Of a stretch of DNA of 64,000 nt, positions 41,387-52,004 are shown piece after piece. The position numbers were made by a program, and so were the translations under genes. Location: positions 365,001-429,000 of the forward strand of contig CAJNDS010002425.1 of the NCBI GenBank assembly GCA_905221605.1. The letters run 5' to 3'. The DNA is from Symbiodinium natans (lineage: Eukaryota; Sar; Dinophyceae; Suessiales; Symbiodiniaceae). Each line of letters starts with the position of its first letter. The first letter of the stretch is position 1. The notes under the pieces are model-generated. The model worked only from the letters and a program-made list of their open reading frames with translations, was not told where the DNA came from and did no database searches.

Positions 41387-42067
41387 ATGGCGCTTGGAAG
41401 CAAGGTGCTGAATGCTCTCTTCGTCGGTGGTGCAGTGCTCGTCGCTGTTTATGCTTGGGCCGTCTACGGTCTCCTCACCGAATGGCTCATCCCTTTGGGC
41501 GCCGTGGTGGCTCCAGAGATGGAGGAGATGTTCAGATCAGAGAAGGCCGCGATCTACATCCACGCGCTTTCATCTGCCGTCTCCCTCACAATCGGCCCCT
41601 TCCAGGTCATCCCGTCATTCCGGCAGAAGCACATGTTCGGGCACCGCATGGCCGGGCGCATCTACTTCCTTTGCTGCTTCATGGGCTCCATCACAGGCAT
41701 CATCTTGGCCTTCAAAGCGCAAGGCGGCGCTGTCGGCAAGGCCGGCTTCGCTTGCTTGGGCGTGGCATGGCTCATCAGCAATTTGGTCGGCTTTGCAGCA
41801 ATTGCCTTCCCTGCCATTCGTTCTGTTCCAGTGCATGAACGAGCAATGCAGATCAGCTGCGCCCTCACCTACTCAGCCGTCACGCTGCGCCTCTACCTGC
41901 CCGCGGCGGTTCTCAACCCCGAACATTTCCAGGAACTTTATGCTGGCATTTCGTGGTTGTGTTGGATTCCGAACCTTGTTGTCGTCGAGATCATCCGCTG
42001 CTGTTTGAAGAGGCAGCAGGAGCCGTCCTTGCACAAGGAAGCACCTGAAGCCAAGGAAGGCTTGTAG
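41387..42067 (+). CDS. DUF2306-family integral membrane protein
   Basis: An intronless frame of 226 residues. I chose ATG 41387 (AGCCATGG, G at -3 and +4) because the residues upstream do not look like protein of this family. Six hydrophobic segments. Family pattern: HALSSAVSLTIGPFQVIPSF, then FGHRMAGRIYF, an AWLISN segment, then VHERAMQISCALTYSAVTLR; the conserved His and the final tLR are in place. DUF2306 proteins are predicted multipass membrane proteins of unknown function; length fits. The pyrimidine-rich CCTGCTCTGTACAG just upstream (AG at 41373-41374) would serve as trans-splice acceptor for the spliced leader. The only clearly intronless housekeeping-looking gene here; it may derive from a retroposed cDNA. 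Confidence 0.85.
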   Translation: MALGSKVLNALFVGGAVLVAVYAWAVYGLLTEWLIPLGAVVAPEMEEMFRSEKAAIYIHALSSAVSLTIGPFQVIPSFRQKHMFGHRMAGRIYFLCCFMGSITGIILAFKAQGGAVGKAGFACLGVAWLISNLVGFAAIAFPAIRSVPVHERAMQISCALTYSAVTLRLYLPAAVLNPEHFQELYAGISWLCWIPNLVVVEIIRCCLKRQQEPSLHKEAPEAKEGL

Positions 42068-44938
42068 TGGGCCTATTTTCGCATCTTCTCGTGGTAGGCC
42101 CTTGGGATATGTCGTACTTTCCCTTGTTGGGTTTAGAGGATCATATTAACCCTAAACCCTAAACCCTAAAACCCTAAACCCTAAACCCTAAAGGTTTTAA
42201 AAGCCATCCTAGTTCGAGTTTTGTCAACGAAAGTCGAGCTATGGGAGGGAAGTCCGTCGAGCAGACACCCTGGTTCGATTGCTGGATTCACGTGGAAGGT
42301 TCGCAGAGTCCCTGCAGCAATTTGAAGGGATGCCTCGCAGTTGACCCAGGCTTGGGGTTTGGGGTTTAGGGTTTCGGGTTTAGGGTTTAGGGTTTAGGGT
42401 TCACACCAAGTACCACCGACAGCCTGTCTTCCTGCTGGCGTCTCCTTCCTGCCGGGATTCGGCATATCCAGCGTGCCAGCAGATCTGGGGGTCCAAGCTC
42501 TAAACCCTAAACCTAACCAGATTTTCTTGCTAGACATTTCCGACGTCTCTCTGGGAATCCCCCCCATCTGTTGCGGACCGTGGCGAGCGCGCTGAGCAAA
42601 CGTGCGGCGCGAAAGTTAGATGCCTGCTTCGGTTCAGGTTACAGGATGGGTCATTTCCCTTAGGAACCCGAAACCTTCTCTTGCTTTGTAGGTTTAGGGT
42701 TTAGGGTTTAGGGTTTAGGGTTTAGGGTTTAGGGTTTTTTGGTTTAGGGTTTAGGGTCGAGGGTTTAGGGTTTAAGGTCGCACCTGCTTTAGTGTGGGCC
42801 CCCCCCCCCCCCCCCCCGAACAGTCGAGGCTGGATTTGTCCCTGTTTAGACGCTCCCGGGGGTTTATATGATTTTTATAGGGAGGAGTTTAGATAAGCTT
42901 AACAGTGGCAGCGATGCCCGGCAATCTTTTTTAAAGGCGCGCCATTTCTTACGGCGCCCGGACAATTTGTCCTGAAAGAGGGACTCCCAGACAGCCAGGG
43001 TGTCCTGAATAACTCAGCCAAAATGTCTTTAAAGCAGCGGCCAATACTAAACCAGGTGGTTTAGTGTTTAGGGTTTAGGATTTTGGGTTTAGGGGGCTGC
43101 CTGACAACCTCATAAGGGGTTTTCTAATTGGAGCCCACCAAAAAAGTAGGCATGGGGCTCTTCAGGTAGGCCTTACTCGGAGGTTGATGCTACTTAGTAA
43201 CCCATTATGACTGTACTTATAACCCACTTACAAGCCCCTTAAGTGCCCTAATATGGTGATAAGTACAGGGATAATTGCTTAATAAGTACCATGAACCTCC
43301 AAGTAAAGTCCCATCATCAAACCTATGAAGGCCCTTTTTAAGGGTTTCGAGGGATCCTGGTTATCGCGACTTATTCAGCTAATGTCATCGAGGACTGGCC
43401 AAGAGCCCAAGCTAATGGTACAAGCAGGGTTTACTTGGACCCAGAGTAGGCCCGTATTCTTAGGGTTTAGGTTCCCCCTAATCCCCTGTTCGCATGTTCT
43501 CCCTAAGCCATCAACCTTAACCCTCAACCCTAAACCCTAAACCATAAACCCTAAGCTGAGGAGAGCCATCGACTTTCCAGGCGCAGCGGGAGTATTACAA
43601 GTGCCTGGGCTTAAACTCCTAAAGGATCAAGGAATCCTATTCTTCAGGGTTTAGGATTTAGGGTTTAGGTTTAGGGCTTTTAGGGTTCAGGCTTTAGGGG
43701 TTAGGGTTTAGGGCTGGAACATGTTTTTTTAATTATTCATTGCCCTGAACCGCTATAATGTAATCCTTAGAAAGCCATGTAGAAATTTAGGGTTGGAACA
43801 TGTTCTTTAAGCTTTGCATTACCCTGAATCGCTATTCGACTCCTTAGAAAGCCAGAAAGAACTCAATTTTTATAGGGCCCCCAAACCTGCCCCAGCTAAA
43901 GCTTCAGAACTGTTTTATCTCCAAGGACCTATTCTTTAGGGTTAGGGTTTAGGGTTTGGGGTTCAGGGTCCAGGGTTTAGATTTTAGGTTTTAGGTTTCA
44001 GGGTTTAGGCAATCTGTCCCTGAGCACGGACATGTAATCCCGAAACCCTGAACCCCTAAACTTCAGGCTAACTCCTTCTCAGATGGGTATCTTTCTCAAT
44101 TACGACCCCTCTTTTTGGTTCCCCCACATCTTATGGCACCCTTAAACCCTAAACCCTGAACCCTAAACCCTAAACCCTAAACCCTAAACCCCCAAAGGCA
44201 CCCTCCCAAAAAGGACCCTAATTTTCACGCTACGCGGCCCGGCTTGGCCGGGGCCTGCGCAGCTGCGAGGTTTTTTTAGGGTTTATTCATGCGCACGCCT
44301 GACGCCCGGGGGGGGGGAGGGGGACAAATCTCGTCCAAGTACACATGGCGAAAGTGTGCCTGAAGCTTGAGCCCTGAAACCGTGGAGGCAACGAGGGGAC
44401 GTGGAACGCATGCAGGATAGCGCCAGCAAGAAGAGGAAGTAGTTGGAAGGGACCCAGGCGACAAAGAAATCAAGGAAAACATGAAGAGGAACGCGGGTGG
44501 GGTTGGCGACGGGGGGTGGGGGGGGTGGTGGGGAGATGGGGTCGAGGGGGTTGGGGCGGGGAGGTGCCTGCTTTGTGCTACGCATACAGCTAGGCCCAAG
44601 GCCTCGGCGGATTAAGAGAACCCCCCCCCCCCCCCCAAAAGAAACAAAACAGGCGACTTATTCACGGGAATAGGGTTAAGGATTTCGGGTTTGGGGTGGG
44701 GTAGGTTGGGTTTAGAGATTTGGGTTTGGACGTTACGGTTTGGGGTTCAGTTGACCTTCGGAATAGTTTCTCAGAATATTCTCTTATGGTCCCTATAGAA
44801 ATATACTATGATAACCCCCAAAACCCTGTTCTACTCGTTCAGGCCCAAAAACCCTAAACCCTAAACCCCAAACCCCAAACCCCAAACCCCAAACCCCAAA
44901 CCCCAAACCCTAAACCCTCTATATTCGCCGCATTCCAG
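42068..44938. other. Stretch without an assigned gene
   Basis: TTTAGGG arrays at 42367-42401 and 42691-42735, C-runs (about 42800-42817 and 44622-44636), a family A MITE (43178-43312), two related segments near 43690-43860 (WGGAACATGTTYTTTAA shared). One open island at 42408-42478 (YHRQPVFLLASPSC frame) might be an upstream exon of the next gene. Confidence 0.5.
43178..43312 (+). mobile_element. MITE family A, diverged copy
   Basis: CTCGGAGGTTGATGCTACTT left, ACCATGAACCTCCAAGTA right; shorter than the three near-identical copies. Further degraded copies: about 46726-46853 and 47885-47961. Confidence 0.7.
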
Positions 44939-47900
44939 GCTCAAAGGTGACACTGCGCGGATGTACATCAGGGAAGTTCTGCCCTTCGTGGAGAATCGAA
45001 GCTGGGTCGGCAAGGAGTCGAAGCACGGGCTTCGTTAAGGGATGTTAAGGGATGTTAAGGGATGTTAAGGGATGTTAAGGGATGTTAAGGGTTTAGGGTT
45101 TAGGGTTTAGGGTTTAGGGTTTAGGGTTTAGGGCCGTTTAGGGTTTAGGGTTTAGGGGAATCCAAAGCCGGACAAACATCCCTGAATCCCAGATTCCCCA
45201 AGTCTCTCCTTGATGCGCTGAGCTTCTGAGCACTTTTTCGGGCTTGGGGAGTTTAGGGTTTAGGGTTTAGGGTTTAGGGTTCAGGGTTTAGGGTTTAGGG
45301 TTTAGGGTTTAGGGGTTAGGGTCCGGGTTTCGGGCTTGGGGAGGTGTGCTCTTGCGGGTTTCGGTCTCCGGGTGCGCCTAGACGTGGAATCCAAAACTGC
45401 AGAAGCGAAGTGTTTAATCAGCCCCCCTCTGCGCTTAGGAACTTAGCCCCAAACCCTAAACCCTAAACCCTAAACCCTAAACCCCAAACCCTAAACCCTA
45501 AACCCTGAACCCTGAACCCTGAACCCTGACCCCTGACCCCTGAACCCTAATCCACTCGGCAGAGGAGCTGTTTGTTGCCTTGGTTTTAGGGGGGAAGAAG
45601 CTCAGGGCTGCGCAAGGATGACCTAAGGCAGTTTGCCTTGCCCAGTGATACCCTTTTTGTTTAGGGTTTAGGGTGTAGGGTTTAGGGTGTAGAGTTCAGG
45701 GTGTAGGGTTCAGGGTTTAGGGTTTTTTGGTTCGAGGTCGTTCCCTTTCAAAGGGGCCAGCCCCAAAAAGTGTGCCCTTATGGGAAGATGGTTACGAGGG
45801 GCTACGAGGCGACCAAGTTGCGGACAGCAAGAATGGGAGCCCGGATAGTGAAAAAATTCTGTTCCCTCACGGCTCACTTGCGGGTTCTCTAGCTTCTGGT
45901 CCTGTCCGGGCGCCCGAAACCCCAAATTCTAAACCCTAAGCCCTGAACCCAGCCCCAAACCCTAAACCCTAAACCCCAAACCCTAAACCCTAAACCCCAA
46001 ACCCTAAACCCTAAGCCCGGAACCCCAAACAAAGACCGAAACCCTAAGCCGACCCTTCGGAGAAGCGGCCCCCTGCTGAGACCCAGAGACTCGTCCCCCA
46101 AGTACCTGCCCCAAACCTGAGGCCCTAACCCAAAACCCCTGCTGCAGGGTTGAGGGTTTAGGGTTTAGGGTTTAGGGTTTAGGGTTTAGGGCTCAGGGTT
46201 TAGGGTTTAGGGGTTTTTGGGGTTTGGGAGCTAGCAAGCCCTGAAAGTTGTGATTCCCTGGGCCCTCACACCCCAACCCTGAGCTGCCTGAAGTGTAATT
46301 TCGTAAATGCTCTTGAGATATCCGCAACCCTAACTTTGCTTGGCCAATCGTTGAGCAAACTTCTCTGGGCCTGTCCTCGTTTCGAAAGAACATGGCAACG
46401 CTCAAACATGTTTAATCCCTGGCTGCCGGAGACGAAAGTTGCCTGAAACCCTAACCCTGAACCCTGAACCCTGAACCCTGAACCCTGAACCCTAAACCCT
46501 AATCCCTAACCCTAAACCCTAAACCCTAAACCCTAAACCCTAAACCCTAAACCCAGGAAGCCGGGGCATGAGCTCCGATGGGGGTGGCATGCTGCACGAG
46601 CTGGTCTGGTACCACAGGCCCTTTTTAGGGTTTAGGGTTTAGGGTTTAGGGTTTAGGGTTTAGGGTTTAGGGTTTAGGGTTTAGGGTTTAGGGTTTAGGG
46701 TTTAGGGTTTAGGGTTTAGGGTTTACTTATTCACCAACTATAGTGGTACTTATAGCTGTACTTATAACCATATTAGGGCACTCAAGGGGGTTTCAGTGGG
46801 TTGTCAGTACAGTTAGAAATGGTTAATAAGTGCCAAGAACCTCCAAGTACCAGCCACGTGGCTTATATCGTAGGACAATGGCTTCCGTGCGATTGTTGAC
46901 CACAAAGCTATGTTTAATTTCTCCATTTTACAGGTCCAGAGGTAAGATGAGGGCCAATAGCTTTTGAACCTTGAAAACCTCTAGGAAAGCGCTAGCAGTG
47001 TGGCGAAGTCAGCAAAAGACTCGTTAAGCCAGACTATTCATTCTAATTACCTTTATTGCTTCTGTACTTGAGCAAATAAGGGAGGAAAAAACATCTTTCA
47101 TAGTCTTGTTCTTGCAAGGGTTCTTGCAAGGGCTTTCTTTCCCCCCCCCCCCCCCGCCTGCAGGGTGAGGACTTGTCAGAATACATGTACCAGGCGTTTT
47201 GTTTTTCACTTTTCGCGCTAAACTCAGGAGCCTTAAGCCCTCTAGAGCCCTTTACGCCCACAAGCCGGACCCTAAATCCAGCATCCCAAGCCCTAAGCCC
47301 TCTCAACCCTCAAGCCTAAACCTCTCAACCCTAAACCCTAAACCCTAAACCCCAAACCCTAAACCCCAAACCCTAAACCCCAAACCCTAAACCCTAAACC
47401 CCTTTGATGCCCTAAATCCCCCCTCTGAGGCGCCCAGGATCAGGCGCAGCCTTTGACCAGGTCCATGCCTGCCAGGCCCATTTCTTACTCCCCTGCGGTT
47501 TTGGGGTCTAGGGGTTTAGGGGTTCAGGGTTTAGGGTTTAGGGTTTAGGGTTTAGGGTTTAGGGTTTAGGGTTTAGGGTTTAGGGTTTAGGGTTTAGGGT
47601 TTAGGGTTTAGGCCCATTTCTTACTCCCCTGCAGTTTCGGGTCTCGGTGTTTTTGGGGGTTGGGTTTAGGGCAGTTTAGGGGTTTAGGGCGTAGCTTTAG
47701 GGGTTTGGGGGTTGAGGGGTTTAGGGGTTTAGGGACTACGGTTTCAAGGTGAAGTAGGGATCACTCAGGCTTGTAGGGTTTAGGGTTGAGGGTTTAGGGT
47801 TTAGGAGAGGTTTGAGTTTCGGGTTGAGGGGTTTTCCAGGATTTGTGGTATACAGATTGCAGGTTTTTTGGCTTCAGGGAATAGGGAATTATGACTGCAC

Positions 47901-50900
47901 TTATAAGCCATTATAAGCCCCCCAGTTCCGCTAAGTAGGTTACTCATGAACCTCCAAGTGGGGCGTTCGCCGTCGGTGCGGACCTACGTACTCCGTCCGG
48001 AACCTGCCCCTCAACCCTTGCTCCGTGCTTGTCCCAGCACACTCAGACGGACGTGTTTGGGCCGGCCTTGAAATCTTTAGATCCTTAGCCTTTTTGGGTT
48101 TCTTGGGTTTTTTAATAAGGCAGCTGAAAATTAAATTATAGCTACCCTGCAAAAGTGCAGCCGAAGAATGAGAAGTCTCCCAGAAAAGCAGCGTCTCGTG
48201 CCTGAACTCCTCGGCGATGCAAGTCCAGCCTCGCTCCGCTGTAGGTCCACTGCATCCACAGAAAGAGACAAACCTCGAAAGCCTTTCCCACAAAAGAGGG
48301 TGTAGGGTTTCAGGGTTTAGGGTTTCAGGGCCTCCGTCAGGCGAAGAATTGGCTCCGTCCTCTGGCGATGACGCTGACCTGCATGCATGTGAGGGCTCGT
48401 GTGAAACTGATGTTGTCCGTTCTGGGTTACCCAGCACATCCTTTGCAATTGTTGAAAGAACCCGCGGCAAATTCTTCCCAGAGTTTGTGGTGCAGTGGCT
48501 CCAGAAGTTAAAGCTCTAAACCCTAAACCTAAGACCTCAAGCCCTAAACTCTGAACCCTAAAGCCCGCAACCCAAACGCCCGCAACCTTGGCCTTGTCCG
48601 GTGAACTTGACACTTTTGGGGTTTAGGGTTTAGGGCAACCCTGCTACACTGAAAGGTTAAGCTTCTTTTATTGGGCCAGGGTACTGAACCTTCAAACGTG
48701 AACCCCTACAAAAGCAGGGTTTAGGTCGGGTTTAGAGCCCTCCTGAAAGGCTAAACCCCAAACCCCCAAGCCCCCAAACCCTCCAAGGGTGGGGGAGCCA
48801 CTGGCGGCGCTCGATATGGGGCTGCTGGAGGAGTTCGGGCTTTGCGAGGGACCCGTGGCACGCAGGGCAAAGGTTCAGTTAGGGTTATGTTGGTTTCGGG
48901 TTTAGGGTTTAGGGTTTAAACCCTAAACTCTACACCCTAAACCCCCGGTGTCAGTTTATAAGGGCTTGGGGTCTAGGAGCCCCTGGCAAGGCACTTGTGC
49001 AGCAGCAGTGCAAACCCGACATGCTTCTCTAAACACCCTCAAGCCTTAAGCCCGTAGACATCAGGGTTTAGGGTTTAGGGTGAATACAACCCTAAACTCC
49101 AAACCCTGAACCGCACGCGGCAAAGGCTACTGGCCATTATCTTCTCATTGCTTAGGAGCTGGGCAGGTTTCTGCAACCCCCCTCGACCCCCCAGATAGCC
49201 AAAAAGGCGAAGCTTTCTTCGCGGATAAGATCTTAACTGCCCAGGTCGCAATACCCAAGCCTAGTTTGTCGGTCTCAGGGCTCAGGGGGGGTCTTGAGGC
49301 CCCCCCCCCACGCCCCCCCCCACCCCCCTCCCCACCCCCCCCCCTCCAATTCAGGGCTTTTGAACTTTAAAAACCCCAGTCTCCAGTCTAGGCCTCAGGG
49401 CTTAGGGGTCTTGAGGTTTAGGGCTGAAGGTTGTGGAAATCCAAGCTGGCCCCCCCAAATACTGTAGATTCGCGTGTCGAAGGGGGCCCCAATAAGGGCA
49501 GCCGAATATTCGGAAACCCCCTGTAAAAGGTCTGTTGGAGTTTTTTGTCGGGGGGTGCCCCTATTCTCTTTCGCCCCTGCGTTCCTACGCATCCCCAATC
49601 TTTTTTTCTCGGGCCTCTTCGAAGCATCCTTCCGAGTATCCCTTAGCCGCTTTACTAGGACACAGGGTAGGCCCTTATTCCCTTTTCTTAGGGTTTAGGT
49701 TACCTTATAAGCCCCTTGAGGGCAAAAGGGGCGCCATTGTTTTGTTCCTGGCTAACTCTGGGTCTAGCCTTATAAACCCTAAACCCTACAGCCTGCATCA
49801 TCATAGCCAATATATACCCCTTGCCCCGAAATGGAGAACTACCCCCCCCCCCCCCGGGTTTCGCAAGCTTCCCACAAGGAAAGATGTCGCGGCAAGGCCT
49901 GGCAGAGGCAAGGAGGTTTCAGGAGGTTTCAGGAGGACGCAGGGCCTAAACCTTAAACCCTAAACCCTATAAGCCCTAAACTCTGAACCCTGAACCCTAA
50001 GCCCCAAGCCCTGAACCCTGAACCCTACCAACACCCCAAGACAACGACCCTAAACCCTAGGGCGCCAAAGCCGATCAAGCTTCTCAGCTCGTGCCCCCTG
50101 CAACGACCTTAACCGCCCTGAACTCTGGAACTCTCAACCCTCAGCTCCCCAAATTCTAAACCTACGTCCTAGTAGGCCCTAAACCCTGAAAACCCTGTAA
50201 GCCCCAAAGGCCCATGCCTCCTTAAAACCCAACTAATTAGACTAAAACAACTGACTAAACCGCACCAAGACCCTAATACTAAAGCCTTAGCTCAATCCCT
50301 ACACTCCCAACTACACCCTACAGGAATCCCTAAATCCTAAACCCTGAACCCTAAACCCTAAACCCTAAACCCCTGCGCGAGGCCACCGTGTGGTATCGCA
50401 GGGCTCTCAAGCACGACCGTGCGGGTATGACCCTGGGCCGATGGGGTATGGAGGCAGCAAGCCCTAAGGTTTAGGGTTTAGGGTTTAGGGCAAACCCTAA
50501 GGTTTAGGGTTTAGGGTTTAGGGTTTGGGGTTTAGGGTTTGGGGTTTAGGGTTTAGAGTTTAGGGTTTAATCCGAGCATCTGTTTAATTGGCCCCCCCCC
50601 CCACCGCAATAAGAAAGGCCGGGTTCCGCAATAGTAAGACCGTGGCCCTGTATTGATTCTCTATTAAAGACAATGGGCCGCAGATCCCTGAGGTGCTGTA
50701 GCTTCGCAGCTCAGCAAGCAAAACAAGAAGCCTGCCGACAGATTTTGGAACCTCCCCAAAAAATTTTCTTTAAATGTGGTGGTATTGGCCCGTACGAATC
50801 CACCGTAATGGAAAGTAGTCTTCCGGCGGGCTTCTCGGCGAAAGAAACCTCTTTAAATGTGGGGGTATTAATTAAATAGATGCTCGGATTAGGGTTTAGG

Positions 50901-51282
50901 GTTTCGGGTTTAGGGTTTAGGGTTTATAGGGTTTAGGGTTTAGGGAACCCTAAAACGTGTGGGCTCATGGGCGTTTCTGGTTTTTAGGAGTGGTTCACTC
51001 TGCTTTTGGTTAGGGTTCAGTTCGAATTTTTTGGGTTTACGAGCCTTTGCGGAGGGTTTATGGTTTCAGGGGCTTTTGCTTTTTTTTAGGTTTTTTTGGG
51101 GTTTTGGGGTTTTTGGGGCTTTTTAAAGACTTAAAAGGGCATTTCTTGGGGTGTTTGAGGCACTTAAAAGGGCATTTCCTTGGGGGTTTGAGGCTTTTTA
51201 CTTCCCCGGTCTGCAGCCGCAGGCACACCAACTCCTCGACATCGCAACGAAGGCGCTACGAGAAGAGCAGAGGGCCAAATAG
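44939..51282 (+). CDS. Unidentified gene, 3' part (five exons, possibly TPR-like)
   Basis: Five islands join with matching phases, each with AG|G acceptors: 44939-45033 (DTARMYIREVLPFVENRSW; donor C|GTTAAGG), 46557-46617 (GGGMLHELVWYHR; GC donor), 48788-48866 (EPLAALDMGLLEEFGLCEGP; GC donor), 50382-50468 (ATVWYRRALKHDRAGMTLGR; donor AAG|GTTTAGG) and 51223-51282 (AHQLLDIATKALREEQRAK then TAG). The WYRRAL and helical spacing recall TPR/Sel1 repeats, but this is weak. The 5' end is not found. The first exon starts in phase 2, so upstream exons must exist, perhaps between 42.1 and 44.9 kb. Confidence 0.55.
45034..45090 (+). repeat. GTTAAGGGAT decamer repeat
   Basis: Five units of GTTAAGGGAT, then TTTAGGG units. 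The first unit supplies the proposed GT donor of exon 44939-45033. Confidence 0.9.
46625..46725 (+). repeat. TTTAGGG array
   Basis: About fourteen units, starting just after the exon at 46557-46617; CCCTAAA units lie directly before that exon (46500-46553). Confidence 0.95.
47478..47640 (+). repeat. Direct repeat flanking a TTTAGGG array
   Basis: GCCCATTTCTTACTCCCCTG occurs at 47478-47497 and again at 47612-47631, on either side of a TTTAGGG array (about 47525-47612). Confidence 0.8.
49650..49765. mobile_element. MITE-like element, family D (diverged)
   Basis: ACTAGGACACAGGGTAGGCC left, GGCTAACTCTGGGTCTAG right; internal TTTAGGG unit near 49690. Confidence 0.6.
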
Positions 51283-52004
51283 AAAAGTTAGGGTTGAGGG
51301 TTTAGGGTTGAGGGTTGAGGGTTTAGGGTTTAGGGTTTAGGGTTTAGGGTTTAGGGTTTAGGGTTTAACTATGGTTTAGGTTTTAATTATGGTTTAGGGT
51401 TTAGGGTTTAATTATGGTTCAGGGTTTAGGGTTTAACTATGGTTTAGGGTTTAGGGTGCAGGGTTTGCTGTAGGAGAGCAAGCCCTCTACACCCGGCGAA
51501 CCTTGGGCCCTTGGAAAGCCCCAAACAGAGAACCGCAGGAACCACAGACCTGCCAGAAAGGCTGGCTTTCAGCACTCTTTAACGGAGTCTATGGGGCCCT
51601 CATTCCCTCATTCCCTACTAAGAACACTCTGTTTAAGGGGAGGAAGTGGCCTAATTCCCTCATTCCCGATTAAGAACTAGGGAGTAGGTTTGGGGTGCGC
51701 CGATGCCAAATTGTCGAATCTCTCCTCCCCAGCCTCCCCCCAAAACCCCAAGTTTCCATCCCCGAAACCCAACCCCCCATATTTTCGAAGCCCAAACCCT
51801 AAACCCCTAACAACCCTGCACCCTAAACCCCCTAAAACCCTATACTGTAGAAGCCTAAACCCTAAACCCCTGAGCCCTAAACCCTAAAACCGTAAAACCC
51901 TACAAAGCAACTCATGCAGCCACCACGGCTCAAGAGGAGATCGATCTCCTAAAACTCGTAGGCTGGGCCGCCCAAGATAAACCAGGGAATCTTTCCGTTG
52001 AGCC

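Noticed and set aside
41314-42008. Two further open frames over the DUF2306 gene
   Set aside because: Shadows in GC-rich codons of the real frame; they are Ser/Arg-rich and lack membrane segments.
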